A stretch of DNA of 64,000 bases from Pseudodesulfovibrio profundus (GTDB lineage: Bacteria > Desulfobacterota > Desulfovibrionia > Desulfovibrionales > Desulfovibrionaceae), in contig NZ_LT907975.1 of NCBI RefSeq assembly GCF_900217235.1, positions 1,649,001 through 1,713,000 of the forward strand, written 5' to 3'. A model generated the notes under the pieces. The model saw only the letters and a list, made by a program, of their open reading frames with translations, did not search any database and was not told the origin of the DNA. Of this stretch, positions 44,329 through 53,710 are shown in pieces. The position numbers and the translations under genes are program-made. Position 1 is the first letter of the stretch. Every line of letters starts with the position of its first letter.

Positions 44329-45600
44329 ATGCGTAAAAAAGCCGTCATATTCCTCGGGGTCCTTGCTCTTTACCTACTGTTGGCCCCTCTATGCTTCGGT
44401 GCTACGTACAATCTTGATGACTTCAGCCAGGAGTGGTCATGGTCCCGGCTGCACACCGACCAGTTGCAGACAGCCATCGACACCTGCTCCAGCAATGGCG
44501 GCGGTACGGTCGTCGTCCCTTCCGGCTTCTGGATAACCGGCACGGTTTTCTTCAAGGATAATGTCACGCTGGAACTGGAGAAAGGCGCACGAATCATCGC
44601 CGCCCCCATTCCATCGCTGTTCCCCCGCATCCAAACCCGGGCCGAAGCCGGTTCCAACAAGATCAGCAATCACGCCCTGCTCTACGCAGAAGGCGTCAAG
44701 AACATCGCCATTCGCGGCAAAGGCACCATTTACAATTTCGGGCTGATCGATCCGATACTGTATGAGCGCCATGAGCGCCCACATATCATCAAGTTCGTTG
44801 ACTGCACCAATGTCGAGGTCAGCGGTGTCGCACTGGAAGGCACGGCCAACTGGACCCAGCTGTATCTGCTGTGCGACAATATCCGTATCAGCGACATCAC
44901 GGTCTATGCCGTGTTCGGCAGCGCATCGGACGGACTGGATATCGACTCGTGCAGCAATGTCCTGGTCGAGAACAGCACCATTGACTCCTACAACGATTCC
45001 ATCGCCATCAAATCCACGACATCCACGCCCAGCGAGAATATCCTCGTGCGCAACTGCACCCTGCGCAGCGGCAAGCGCGGCATCAAGGTCGGCACGGAAT
45101 CCATCGGCGGCTTTCGCAATATCGAGTTCAGGGACTGCATTGTTGAGCGCGGCAGGCGAACCATCTACAACCCCATGCCCAAGGAGATGCGGGCCGGTAT
45201 TTTCATGACCACCGTGGACGGTGGCGACGCGACCGGCATCACGCTGGACTCCATTCAGGTGGATGGTGCGCAGACGCCCCTCTTCATTGTGGCCTCACGC
45301 CGTCTTATCCACGTGGAGGTCGGCACCATGAAGCAGATCACCTTGCGCAACCTGACCACGACCACCCAGGCTCCCATGCCGTCGATCATCGCCTCGGACC
45401 CGCCGGGCAAAATTCGCGAGTTGACCATCGATCACGTTTTTGCCGAACAGCCCGAGCATTCCATTCTCTTCGCGACAGAAGAAACAATCCTCGCCTCCCA
45501 GCCCGGCAAGCCGTCCTACAAGATGTTCGGTAAGACCTTTGAACCGGCGCAACTCTTCATATCGGGAGTCAGCGAATCGCAGGTTTCTGTAGCCCCGTAA
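44329..45600 (+). CDS. Exported right-handed beta-helix protein (GH28-like)
   Basis: 423 residues. The ATG at 44329 gives a signal peptide (1-24, MRKKAVIFLGVLALYLLLAP, ending CFG). The rest is a parallel beta-helix of the polygalacturonase/pectate-lyase type: DTCSSNGGGTVVVPSGFWIT at the front, then GSASDGLDIDSCSNVLVENS and DSYNDSIAIKSTTSTPSENI. Compared with GH28 motifs, the second aspartate pair reads ND, the GHG histidine position reads KRG, and the RIK site reads GIK. So classical galacturonase activity is uncertain. It lies after the PHP-glycosyltransferase and may act on surface polysaccharide (inference). Confidence 0.75.
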   Translation: MRKKAVIFLGVLALYLLLAPLCFGATYNLDDFSQEWSWSRLHTDQLQTAIDTCSSNGGGTVVVPSGFWITGTVFFKDNVTLELEKGARIIAAPIPSLFPRIQTRAEAGSNKISNHALLYAEGVKNIAIRGKGTIYNFGLIDPILYERHERPHIIKFVDCTNVEVSGVALEGTANWTQLYLLCDNIRISDITVYAVFGSASDGLDIDSCSNVLVENSTIDSYNDSIAIKSTTSTPSENILVRNCTLRSGKRGIKVGTESIGGFRNIEFRDCIVERGRRTIYNPMPKEMRAGIFMTTVDGGDATGITLDSIQVDGAQTPLFIVASRRLIHVEVGTMKQITLRNLTTTTQAPMPSIIASDPPGKIRELTIDHVFAEQPEHSILFATEETILASQPGKPSYKMFGKTFEPAQLFISGVSESQVSVAP

Positions 45601-45638
45601 GCATCTCGGCAGCGACATTTTAGATTTCCCCCAATAAA

Positions 45639-45673
45639 AAAGGGATGCGCCACAAGTGGTGACGCATCCCTTT
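45639..45673. terminator. Bidirectional Rho-independent terminator
   Basis: AAAGGGATGCG (45639-45649) pairs with CGCATCCCTTT (45663-45673), with an inner CAC/GTG. A-rich on the left and T-rich on the right. It serves the beta-helix gene and the convergent hemL gene. Confidence 0.85.
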
Positions 45674-45699
45674 GTATTCGTGGAATCCTGTTTCTAAAA

Positions 45700-46959
45700 C
45701 TAGAACTGGACCTTTCTGGCGGCCTCAAGGGTCTTCTCGAAGTCTTCGTCCGTATGGGCGAAGCAGGTGAAGGAGCACTCGAATCCGGCCGGAGCGAGGT
45801 AGATGCCGTTAGCCAGCATCTGCTGCCAGTAGGTGGCGTACGCATCGGCGTTGCACTGCCCGGACTCAACCATGTTGGTCACGGGCTTGTCGGAGAAGTA
45901 CATGGTGAACGCGGAGCCGGCCTGCGCCAGATACACGGACTGTCCCTTTTCCTTCATGATGGAGACCAGCTCGTTTGAAAGGGCGATGGTCTTCTTCTCA
46001 AGGGCCTCGTAATCGCATTCCTGCAATCGCTTGAGGGTGGCAAGACCGGCTGCCATGGCAACAGGGTTGCCGGACAGTGTGCCTGCCTGGAACACGCCGC
46101 CCACCGGGGCCATGTGCTCCATGATTTCGCGCTTGCCGCCGTAGCAGCCCACCGGGAAACCACCACCGATGATCTTGCCGAGGGTGGTCAAGTCCGGGGT
46201 GATGCCATACCGCTCCTGCGCGCCGCCACGGGCGAGCCGGAAGCCGGTGATGACTTCATCAAATATCAAGAGTGCGCCGTACTGGTCGCACAGGTCACGC
46301 AGCCCCTGCAGGAAACCGTCTGTCGGCAGGACCAGCCCCATGTTTCCGGCGGCCGGTTCAAGGATGACACAGGCGATCTCGTCGCCGGATTCCTTGAACA
46401 ACTCCTTGACCGCATCAAGATCGTTGTACTGGGCAAGCAGGGTGTGGCTGGTCACTTCCTCGGGCACGCCGGGAGTACCGGGAACAACCGCGGCAGCGGA
46501 ACCGGCAGCAGCCAGAAACGCATCAGCATGACCGTGATAGTTGCCGATGAACTTCACGAACTTGTTGCGACCGGTGTAACCACGGGCCAGACGAAGGGCG
46601 GACATGGTCGCCTCGGTGCCGGAAGAGACCATGCGCATCATCTCCATGGAGGGGATGAGCTTGTTGATTTCTTCGGCCAGGGCGATCTCGCCGTAGCAGG
46701 GAGCGCCGTAACTAGAGCCATGGTCAATGGCCTTGTGCGCGGCTTCGGAGACGGCCGGGTCCTGATGGCCCAAAATCTGGGGGCCCCAGGAAAAAACGTA
46801 ATCGATGTATTGTCGGCCCTCGACATCCCAGAGATACGCGCCCTTGGCGTTTTCAATGAAGACAGGCTCGGAATTGACGTACTTGCAAGCGCGCAGGGGA
46901 GAGTTGACGCCTCCGGGCATCAGGGTCTGCGCTTTGGCGAATAATGATTTGGAATCCAT
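45700..46959 (-). CDS. hemL: Glutamate-1-semialdehyde 2,1-aminomutase
   Basis: 419-residue PLP enzyme making 5-aminolevulinate in the C5 route to tetrapyrroles. It has [11 protein letters not shown] at the N-terminus, [36 protein letters not shown] and the PLP lysine in [19 protein letters not shown] precedes the ATG. The siroheme-decarboxylase-like gene lies 13 bases upstream in the same direction, so both tetrapyrrole genes form one unit. Confidence 0.96.
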   Translation of the reverse strand: MDSKSLFAKAQTLMPGGVNSPLRACKYVNSEPVFIENAKGAYLWDVEGRQYIDYVFSWGPQILGHQDPAVSEAAHKAIDHGSSYGAPCYGEIALAEEINKLIPSMEMMRMVSSGTEATMSALRLARGYTGRNKFVKFIGNYHGHADAFLAAAGSAAAVVPGTPGVPEEVTSHTLLAQYNDLDAVKELFKESGDEIACVILEPAAGNMGLVLPTDGFLQGLRDLCDQYGALLIFDEVITGFRLARGGAQERYGITPDLTTLGKIIGGGFPVGCYGGKREIMEHMAPVGGVFQAGTLSGNPVAMAAGLATLKRLQECDYEALEKKTIALSNELVSIMKEKGQSVYLAQAGSAFTMYFSDKPVTNMVESGQCNADAYATYWQQMLANGIYLAPAGFECSFTCFAHTDEDFEKTLEAARKVQF

Positions 46960-46972
46960 GTTGGTTCGGCTC

Positions 46973-47449
46973 CTATTTGAAGTAGACCATGGAGGTTTTC
47001 TTCAGTTCTTTGAGAGACCGGAGAATGCAATTGTCATCGATGCCGATGGCCTTCTCCAACTCGGCCACCACTTCCTCGGCGTGTCCGGGGTACTCGCCGT
47101 GAATCATGGTGTAGAAGTTGTAGGTCCACTCCGGATAGGTGCGACGGATGTAGCAATGGGAGATTTCCGGACGGGCCGTAAACAGCTCGCCGACCTCCTC
47201 GCTCCGCTCCTTGGGCACTCTCCAGGCGACCATGGCATTATGGCCGTACCCTGCCTTCTGATGGCGCAGGGTGGCTCCGAAGCGACGGATTACTTTACGC
47301 TCCTTGAGGTCAGCCAGCAGATCGATGACGGTCTGCTCATCAACACCGACCGCTTCCGCGATGGTCTTGAACGGCTGCTCCGTATCCGGCAGGTCAGTGC
47401 CCGCCAGGGCCAATATCTTCTCTTCGGTCTCGGTAAATTGAATAGCCAT
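46973..47449 (-). CDS. Siroheme decarboxylase subunit-like protein (AhbA/AhbB, Lrp/AsnC fold)
   Basis: 158 residues. An N-terminal helix-turn-helix (about 1-65, [20 protein letters not shown]) and a C-terminal alpha/beta ligand domain give an Lrp/AsnC look. The family blocks [20 protein letters not shown] and [20 protein letters not shown] are those of AhbA/AhbB/NirDLGH, which decarboxylate siroheme to didecarboxysiroheme in the alternative haem route of sulfate reducers. Adjacent hemL supports this. The working enzyme is usually an AhbA-AhbB heterodimer, and only one subunit gene is here. The ATG at 47449 lacks a strong ribosome site; a TTG at 47485 is the alternative. Confidence 0.85.
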   Translation of the reverse strand: MAIQFTETEEKILALAGTDLPDTEQPFKTIAEAVGVDEQTVIDLLADLKERKVIRRFGATLRHQKAGYGHNAMVAWRVPKERSEEVGELFTARPEISHCYIRRTYPEWTYNFYTMIHGEYPGHAEEVVAELEKAIGIDDNCILRSLKELKKTSMVYFK

Positions 47450-47614
47450 GGCGTGGTCTATACCGCCCCCTGCGACGGGATGCAACAGCAGGAAGGAAAA
47501 AGCTCTGCATCAGCCTGAAAATAATTCCATGTGACAAAACCGGTTTCACCCTTGCCACCCTTTTGCCCCCTGCGTATGTTGTGCCTCCTTTTGACGCAAA
47601 CAGGGAGCATACCC

Positions 47615-48607
47615 ATGAAGACAGCAGTACTCGGCGCCGGAGCCTGGGGCACCGCCCTTGCCCACATGCTGGCCGACAACGGGGTCGAAACCGTCCTCTG
47701 GTCACGAAACCAGTCCGTGGTCGACGACATACGAGAAAACAGGCTGAACAGCCGCTATCTGCCCGGAGTCAATCTCTCTGACCGACTCAAAGCGGAAACC
47801 GACATTGAAACCGCGCTGGATGGCGCCCAGTGCCATCTGCTTGTCATTCCCAGCCAGCATATCCGATCGGCACTGGAGGAATTCCGTGATCTGCTCCCGG
47901 ATAATCCGATCATTGTCTGTGCTTCCAAAGGTATTGAGCTCGGGACACTCAAACCCCTGAGCAAAGTGGTGAGCGAAGCCCTTGAGGGCAAGCGCCCCCG
48001 GTACGCCATGCTCTCCGGCCCGTCATTTGCTGCCGAGGTCAGCCGCAAGCTGCCCACTTCAGTATCGCTGGGCTGCGAAGACCATGAGCTGGGACGCGAG
48101 CTGCAATCCGCCCTCTCGACACAGTTTTTCCGGGTCTACTTCACCCCCGATTTCCGGGGCGTGGAGCTGGGCGGAGCCGTCAAGAACGTCATGGCCATTG
48201 CCGCAGGTATCGCCGATGGTCTCGAATTCGGCCACGACGCTCGCGCCGCCATCATCACTCGCGGCTTGGCGGAGATGAGTCGACTGGGCCTTGCCATGGG
48301 CGGTCAGCAGCGGACATTCATGGGTCTTTCGGGCATAGGCGATCTCGTCCTGACCTGCACCGGCGACCTGTCCCGCAACCGACAGGTCGGTCTCAAGCTC
48401 GGGCAGGGACGCTCCCTCGACGACATCATCGGCGAGATGAACGCCGTGGCCGAAGGAGTCAAAACAACCCAGTCGCTGTATGATCTTTCACAAAGACTCG
48501 ATGTCGTGTTGCCCATAACCGAACAGGTGTATAAGATACTATATAAAGGCAAAGACCCGGCTCGTGCGGTGGAAGACCTCATGAACAGGGAACTGAAAGA
48601 CGAATAA
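47615..48607 (+). CDS. gpsA: Glycerol-3-phosphate dehydrogenase (NAD(P)+)
   Basis: 330-residue enzyme that supplies sn-glycerol 3-phosphate for phospholipids. The ATG at 47615 follows GGGAG. Rossmann motif AVLGAGAWGTALAHMLA, SGPSFAAEVSRKLPTSVSL, the catalytic lysine in GVELGGAVKNVMAIAAGIAD, then GLSGIGDLVLTCTGDLSRNR. Length and all motifs are standard. A lipoprotein gene follows after 14 bases. Confidence 0.95.
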   Translation: MKTAVLGAGAWGTALAHMLADNGVETVLWSRNQSVVDDIRENRLNSRYLPGVNLSDRLKAETDIETALDGAQCHLLVIPSQHIRSALEEFRDLLPDNPIIVCASKGIELGTLKPLSKVVSEALEGKRPRYAMLSGPSFAAEVSRKLPTSVSLGCEDHELGRELQSALSTQFFRVYFTPDFRGVELGGAVKNVMAIAAGIADGLEFGHDARAAIITRGLAEMSRLGLAMGGQQRTFMGLSGIGDLVLTCTGDLSRNRQVGLKLGQGRSLDDIIGEMNAVAEGVKTTQSLYDLSQRLDVVLPITEQVYKILYKGKDPARAVEDLMNRELKDE

Positions 48608-48621
48608 CCACGGAGAATGCC

Positions 48622-48885
48622 ATGCGCAGACTACTATTACCCCTCATGCTCATATGTGCCGCCGGATTGCTGACAGCCTGCGCCAGCCCATGGGTTCACC
48701 CTGATTACCCCAAACGCAAACAGGCCGAATTCCATCTGGACAAGGACGCCACAGATTGCAACATCGTAGCAAGCGAAGAGTTCCCGCTCAGCAAGAACAA
48801 GCAATTGCCCGTCTTTGAAAAGTGCATGCAGGACAAGGGCTGGACCAAGCGCGAACGAGGCGACGGCATGTCCTTCGGCGACTAA
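48622..48885 (+). CDS. Small lipoprotein
   Basis: 87 residues with a lipoprotein signal peptide and lipobox LLTAC, giving lipidated Cys20. The mature part (about 67 residues) is charged and contains a second pair of cysteines (DCNIVAS, FEKCMQDKGW) that could form a disulfide. The last segment, MQDKGWTKRERGDG, is like the short C-terminus of other small proteobacterial lipoproteins. Function unknown. It lies between gpsA and the SDR gene and is probably cotranscribed with both. Confidence 0.8.
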   Translation: MRRLLLPLMLICAAGLLTACASPWVHPDYPKRKQAEFHLDKDATDCNIVASEEFPLSKNKQLPVFEKCMQDKGWTKRERGDGMSFGD

Positions 48886-48916
48886 CCCAATCATTTCCAA
48901 AGCGAAGAGAGAGACC

Positions 48917-50425
48917 ATGGACAACAGGCCCGTACTCGTACTCGGCTCCACCGGCTATGTCGGCGGCAGACTGGTGCCGCTTCTCCTTGAACGCGGCCAC
49001 AAAGTGCGTGCTGCCGGTCGCAGTGTGGAAAAAATCCTTGCCCGTCCATGGGGAACCAACCCCAACGTGGAAGCCGTGCAGGCAGACATGCACGACCTCG
49101 GCTCCCTGCAGGCTGCCGCACAGGGGTGCCGAGCCGCTTTCTATCTGGTCCACTCCATGGGTCGCCCCAACCGCGACTTCGCCGAAATGGAACGTGATGC
49201 CGCGTACAACATGATCCAGGCATCCGACTACGCCGGCCTGGAACGCATCATCTACCTCGGCGGTCTGGGCGAAGACTACGACGACCTACCGCTCTCCAAA
49301 CATCTCCGCTCCCGGGCCGAAGTAGGGCGCATCCTCACTCTGGGCAATGCCAAGGTGACCACCCTTCGCGCGGCCCAGATCATCGGGTCCGGCTCTTCAT
49401 CCTTTGAAATGATCCGGTATCTGGCCGACCGTCTGCCCGTCATGATCACCCCCAAGTGGGTACGCACCAAAACCCAGCCCATCGCCATTCGCAATGTGCT
49501 GGGCTACCTGGCCGGATGCCTTGAAAACGACAAAACCGCGGATATGACGCTTGATATCGGCGGACCGGATGTCATGACCTACACCGAGCTGTTCGACCTG
49601 TACACAGAGGTTGCCGGGCTGCCTCGACGACGGGTTTTGGCCCTTCCCATTCTCTCACCCAAGCTGTCGTCGTTCTGGGTTTCCATGATTACGCCTGTGC
49701 CGATGACACTGGTTCGATCACTTATCGACGGCCTGCGCAATGAGGTTATCTGCCGCAACGACACCATTCGCGAACTGGTACCGCAGGAGCTACTCTCCTG
49801 CCGCGAAGCGATTCGACGCGCCCTGGAGAAGACCGACCAGCAGATGGTCGAGACATGTCTCTTTGACGTAGGGAGTGCCTGCATGCCTGAATGGGCCGGG
49901 TCCACCGACCCCGCCTATGCCGGTGGCAGCCGGTTCGAGATGGGCTACACCGCACGACTGCAAGGCGATCCCCAAAAGGTGTGGGACACGGTGCAGCGCA
50001 TCGGCGGCCAGCAGGGATGGTATTACGGCGATCCTTTGTGGCGACTGCGCGGGCTGATCGACCGTATACTGGCCGGACCGGGAATGTCTCGCGGCAGACC
50101 CCACGGCGAAACGCCTCGTGTGGGCGATGCCCTGGATTTCTGGCGGATCATTGCCAGTGACGAAGGAGAACGTCTTCTGCTCAAGGCCGAAATGCGCCTT
50201 CCCGGCGAAGCACTGCTGGAATTCAAGCTGCGCACCCAGTGGGAAAACGCCGTGGATATCACCATGACGGCCAAGTTCCTGCCCAAGGGGCTTTTTGGAC
50301 TGACCTACTGGTACGCCATGTACCCCTTCCACGTGATCCTGTTCTCCAACATGATCGAGAACATATCAAAGCAGGCCGGGACCCATCTTTATGAACCGCC
50401 TCGGCGGGTGAAGAACAAGTCATGA
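48917..50425 (+). CDS. SDR-type NAD(P)-binding protein with DUF2867 domain
   Basis: 502 residues; the ATG at 48917 follows GAGAGAGA. The N-terminal half (1-300) is an atypical SDR/NmrA domain with LVLGSTGYVGGRLVPLLLER, AFYLVHSMGRPNRDF and RIIYLGGLGEDYDDLPLSKH. The C-terminal half (about 330-490) is a DUF2867 lipid-binding-like domain (GYTARLQGDPQKVWDTVQRI, ending LTYWYAMYPFHVILFSNMIE). The substrate is unknown. Its TGA overlaps the ATG of cbiD by four bases, so the two are coupled. Confidence 0.88.
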   Translation: MDNRPVLVLGSTGYVGGRLVPLLLERGHKVRAAGRSVEKILARPWGTNPNVEAVQADMHDLGSLQAAAQGCRAAFYLVHSMGRPNRDFAEMERDAAYNMIQASDYAGLERIIYLGGLGEDYDDLPLSKHLRSRAEVGRILTLGNAKVTTLRAAQIIGSGSSSFEMIRYLADRLPVMITPKWVRTKTQPIAIRNVLGYLAGCLENDKTADMTLDIGGPDVMTYTELFDLYTEVAGLPRRRVLALPILSPKLSSFWVSMITPVPMTLVRSLIDGLRNEVICRNDTIRELVPQELLSCREAIRRALEKTDQQMVETCLFDVGSACMPEWAGSTDPAYAGGSRFEMGYTARLQGDPQKVWDTVQRIGGQQGWYYGDPLWRLRGLIDRILAGPGMSRGRPHGETPRVGDALDFWRIIASDEGERLLLKAEMRLPGEALLEFKLRTQWENAVDITMTAKFLPKGLFGLTYWYAMYPFHVILFSNMIENISKQAGTHLYEPPRRVKNKS

Positions 50426-51495
50426 CCCGCGCTCTTCGTTCCGGTCGAACAACCGGCTCCTGCGCCACGGCTGCGGCCATGGCCGGAGTGATTTGCATGG
50501 TCGGCGGCGAGCGTCCGACAGAAGTGGCAGTCCCACTGCCTCCGGGCGGCACTCTGTCCGTTCCCATCGAACGATATGAACCGGAAGGCGACAGTGTACG
50601 TGTCACCGTCATCAAGGATGGCGGCGATGATCCGGACGTGACCCACGGCCATGATATTCAGGCGGTGGTGAGTCTTCATCCATCATCTACCCCATCGCTG
50701 GACATAGCTCTTGATGGCGGCATCGGCGTCGGGCGGGTCACTCTCCCGGGGCTGCCGGTTCCGGTGGGCGAGGCAGCCATCAACCCTGAACCACGCAGGC
50801 AGATAGCGCATGGCGTCCGACAGGCCGCCGCCGAGTTTACCGGAACCATATCGGTTCGGATTGAAGTACCGGCAGGCGAGGCCATCGCCCGCAAGACCAT
50901 GAACCCGCGGCTGGGCATTATAGGCGGCATCTCCATCCTCGGCACACAGGGCATCGTCAAGCCGTACTCCCACGACTCGTGGAAGGCGACCATTGCCGAA
51001 GGATTGGACGTCCTGCGCGCTCAGTCCATTGATACCGCAATTTTCACCACGGGCAGGCGTTCGGAACGACTCTATCTGGAAACGTACCCCGACACGCCGG
51101 AGCTGGCGCTCGTTCAGGCCGCTGATTTCTTCAAGTTCTCCATGAAAGCTGCAGCAGAGCGGGACATATCCAACGTTTGCTGGTCCCTGTTTTTCGGCAA
51201 ACTGGTCAAGCAGGCACAGGGCCTTGAGTATACCCATGCCAAGACGCACCCGGTGGACTTTTCCAAACTGGCTGGATGGTGCAAAGAGGCTGGCTGCTCA
51301 ACGGACTTCCTCCCGGCAATCCGCACGGCCAATACGGCCAGGCAGGTGCTCGAACTGCTCCAATCTGATCCGGCACGCCCCGCCCTGATTCAGCTACTTA
51401 TCGATAAGGCGACGATGCATGCGCGCACATTCTCAAACGGGCTTTGCAACGTCCGATACGCTGTGTTCGATTTTGACGGGACCCGCCTCGGGTAG
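50422..51495 (+). CDS. cbiD: Cobalt-precorrin-5B C(1)-methyltransferase
   Basis: 357-residue enzyme of the anaerobic cobalamin pathway, adding the C1 methyl group with SAM. The N-terminal signature is LRSGRTTGSCATAAAMAG. Other blocks are VIKDGGDDPDVTHGHDIQAV, INPEPRRQI, PRLGIIGGISILGTQGIVKP and FTTGRRSERLYLE. It links to the B12 theme at 4.8-9.9 kb, although no other cbi gene is adjacent and no riboswitch was seen before this unit. Confidence 0.93.
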   Translation: MTRALRSGRTTGSCATAAAMAGVICMVGGERPTEVAVPLPPGGTLSVPIERYEPEGDSVRVTVIKDGGDDPDVTHGHDIQAVVSLHPSSTPSLDIALDGGIGVGRVTLPGLPVPVGEAAINPEPRRQIAHGVRQAAAEFTGTISVRIEVPAGEAIARKTMNPRLGIIGGISILGTQGIVKPYSHDSWKATIAEGLDVLRAQSIDTAIFTTGRRSERLYLETYPDTPELALVQAADFFKFSMKAAAERDISNVCWSLFFGKLVKQAQGLEYTHAKTHPVDFSKLAGWCKEAGCSTDFLPAIRTANTARQVLELLQSDPARPALIQLLIDKATMHARTFSNGLCNVRYAVFDFDGTRLG

Positions 51496-51545
51496 ATAGT
51501 GGACTTCGCTGACTGAAGGGCGCAACACCCCAAAAAAAATACTGA

Positions 51546-52811
51546 TTATTCGACGATCACTTTGTTCCTGCCGGTTTCCTTTGCCCTGTACAGCGCCATA
51601 TCGGCCCGCTTGACCATTGCATCCCCGGACTCGCCCGAGGCATGGACTGTCGCGCCGAAACTGGACGTCACCTGACGGGGGACCCCGGTAAACTGGAAAC
51701 CTGCCACGGCACACCGCAGTCGCTCGGCCACCTGTCGCGCCCGCCCCTTGTCCGACCCCGGTGACAGCACCATGAACTCCTCGCCGCCCCAGCGGGCAAG
51801 GATGTCGTTCTCCCGAATGTTGTCGCGGACGAGCTGTGCTATCTCGCGCAACACGGCATCGCCCACATCGTGTCCATAGGTGTCGTTGATGGATTTGAAG
51901 TGATCAATATCGAACATGACCAGAGCGAACGGCTCGCCCATGGCGGCGCTCTGGCCCAGAATACGCAGGAAGCTCCGGCGGTTCAGCGCCTTTGTCAGCG
52001 GGTCGGTTGAGGCTTCATCCTCAAGGTGAGCGAGTTCATCCTCAAGCACGGAAACATCCTGAAAGGTGAACAGTCGCAAATCCGAGCCGGGAAACTGGTT
52101 GAAGGTCACGCTGAACACATTGGGTTTGCCGTCAGGGTGCCGGGGGTTCTCGATGTGCAGGACATGGTCGCGGTCCAGCGGATCATTCACTATGGCATGA
52201 ATCCACTTTGCAGGATCACCGTCATACGGTTCATCCCCCACTTGAACGATGAAATCCTCCAGCCCCATATCGACCTCGCTCATGGTGGCGTGATTGTCGT
52301 AGCCGAGGAACGAGGCCAGTCGTCGGTTGATGTAGGTGATGCGCATGCCGTCCATGAGCACCGCAGGGGTGGGGAAAAAATCCAGCAGTCGATGCAGGGA
52401 GTAGTCAGCTTCAGCCATGCGCCGGGCCGCAGCAATATCCTTCACGCAACGCATGACCGCTCGACGCAGCTTTCGCCCGTCGGCAGGCAGTTGTACGAAG
52501 CCGTCCACCCCGACCTCCACCGCCTGCATCAGCAGACGCGGGCTGTAGGGAGAATACGCCACAACCACCTTGATATCCGGCAGAAAACGGCGGGCCTCGT
52601 CAATGAGCTGAATGCCATTGATGCCGTCGAGAACCATATCCGTCACCAGGATATCCGGTTCGGCATGCTGCATGACGGTCAGCGCCTCACTTCCATCCCT
52701 GGCTGCGAGCACCTTGAGCTTTCCCTTGTCCAGCAGGGAGACCATGGCCTGACGCTCATAGTCCTCCTGCTGCACAATCAGGATGGTTAACCGTTTTCCG
52801 CTGTTGATCAC
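51546..52811 (-). CDS. Diguanylate cyclase with receiver-like and PAS domains
   Basis: 421 residues from the GTG at 52811, eight bases after the fabI stop; the longer open frame overlaps fabI and is rejected. An N-terminal receiver-like domain (about 8-120) keeps the acceptor-type aspartate (DILVTDMVLDG) but its acidic pair reads QEDYE and the usual Lys-Pro near the end reads LPADG. A PAS domain follows (about 145-255), then GGDEF. The active site ARWGGEEFMVL is intact and the inhibitory site REND lies five residues before it. It should make cyclic-di-GMP with feedback control. Confidence 0.9.
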   Translation of the reverse strand: MINSGKRLTILIVQQEDYERQAMVSLLDKGKLKVLAARDGSEALTVMQHAEPDILVTDMVLDGINGIQLIDEARRFLPDIKVVVAYSPYSPRLLMQAVEVGVDGFVQLPADGRKLRRAVMRCVKDIAAARRMAEADYSLHRLLDFFPTPAVLMDGMRITYINRRLASFLGYDNHATMSEVDMGLEDFIVQVGDEPYDGDPAKWIHAIVNDPLDRDHVLHIENPRHPDGKPNVFSVTFNQFPGSDLRLFTFQDVSVLEDELAHLEDEASTDPLTKALNRRSFLRILGQSAAMGEPFALVMFDIDHFKSINDTYGHDVGDAVLREIAQLVRDNIRENDILARWGGEEFMVLSPGSDKGRARQVAERLRCAVAGFQFTGVPRQVTSSFGATVHASGESGDAMVKRADMALYRAKETGRNKVIVE

Positions 52812-52818
52812 GACAGCA

Positions 52819-53583
52819 TTACACTCCCATGATGTTGTACCCGGAATCCACGAACATGACCTCGCCGGTGGTTCCGGTGGAAAGGTCGGATGCAAGGAAC
52901 AGGGCTGCCTTGCCCACATCGTCGATGGTGATATTGCGATGCAGGGGCGCTTTTTCCTCAATGCGATCGAGGATGGTGGAAAAACCGGAGATGCCCTTGG
53001 CGGCCATGGTCTTGACCGGACCGGCGGAGATGGCGTTGATACGAACCTGTCGCTCGCCAAGATCAACGGCAAGATACCGGACACACGCTTCCAGCGCGGC
53101 CTTTGCAACACCCATGGCGTTGTAGTTGGCAACAACCTTTCCTGCGCCATAGTAGGAAAGCGTCAGCACGGAACCGCCGCAATTCAGATGCGTTTCGTAC
53201 GCGCGAGAAAGGGCCACCAGCGAGTAGGATGAAACATCAAGGGCCACCCCGTATCCTTCACGACTGGTGTCGATGAACCGCCCCTTGAGGTCTTCGCGGT
53301 TGGCGTAGGCGATGGAGTGGACGATGATATCGACATCCCCCCACTTTTCGCTGACCAGATCGGCCCCGGCCTCGATTTCCTCGTCGCTGGTCACGTCGCA
53401 TTTGAACATGAACTCGCCGCCGAGTTCCTCACAAATGGGATCGAGTCGACGTTTGATGGGATCAACCGCATAGCTGAATGCCAGCCGAGCGCCGTGTTCC
53501 TTGAATTGCCGCGCAATGCCGTACGCGATGCTGCGGTCATTGACCACACCGAATATAAGCGCCTTCTTTCCTTCGAGAAGCAT
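52819..53583 (-). CDS. fabI: Enoyl-[acyl-carrier-protein] reductase (NADH)
   Basis: 254-residue SDR enzyme for the last reduction of each fatty-acid elongation round. It has the FabI N-terminus LLEGKKALIFGVVNDRSIAY, IIVHSIAYANREDLKG, the catalytic pair in YNAMGVAKAALE (Tyr-x6-Lys) and INAISAGPVKTMAAKGISGF. GGAGGAAA precedes the start. It is followed directly by the diguanylate cyclase. Confidence 0.95.
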   Translation of the reverse strand: MLLEGKKALIFGVVNDRSIAYGIARQFKEHGARLAFSYAVDPIKRRLDPICEELGGEFMFKCDVTSDEEIEAGADLVSEKWGDVDIIVHSIAYANREDLKGRFIDTSREGYGVALDVSSYSLVALSRAYETHLNCGGSVLTLSYYGAGKVVANYNAMGVAKAALEACVRYLAVDLGERQVRINAISAGPVKTMAAKGISGFSTILDRIEEKAPLHRNITIDDVGKAALFLASDLSTGTTGEVMFVDSGYNIMGV

Positions 53584-53710
53584 AATTTCCTCCTTGTGTA
53601 TGCGGCCATCATAAAAGCATCATTCACCCCAGGCAAATGATAATGCGCTTTATCTGTCCCCCTCCACCGTGATACAAGGGGACAATCAGAGCAAGATGGA
53701 GGACAAAACC

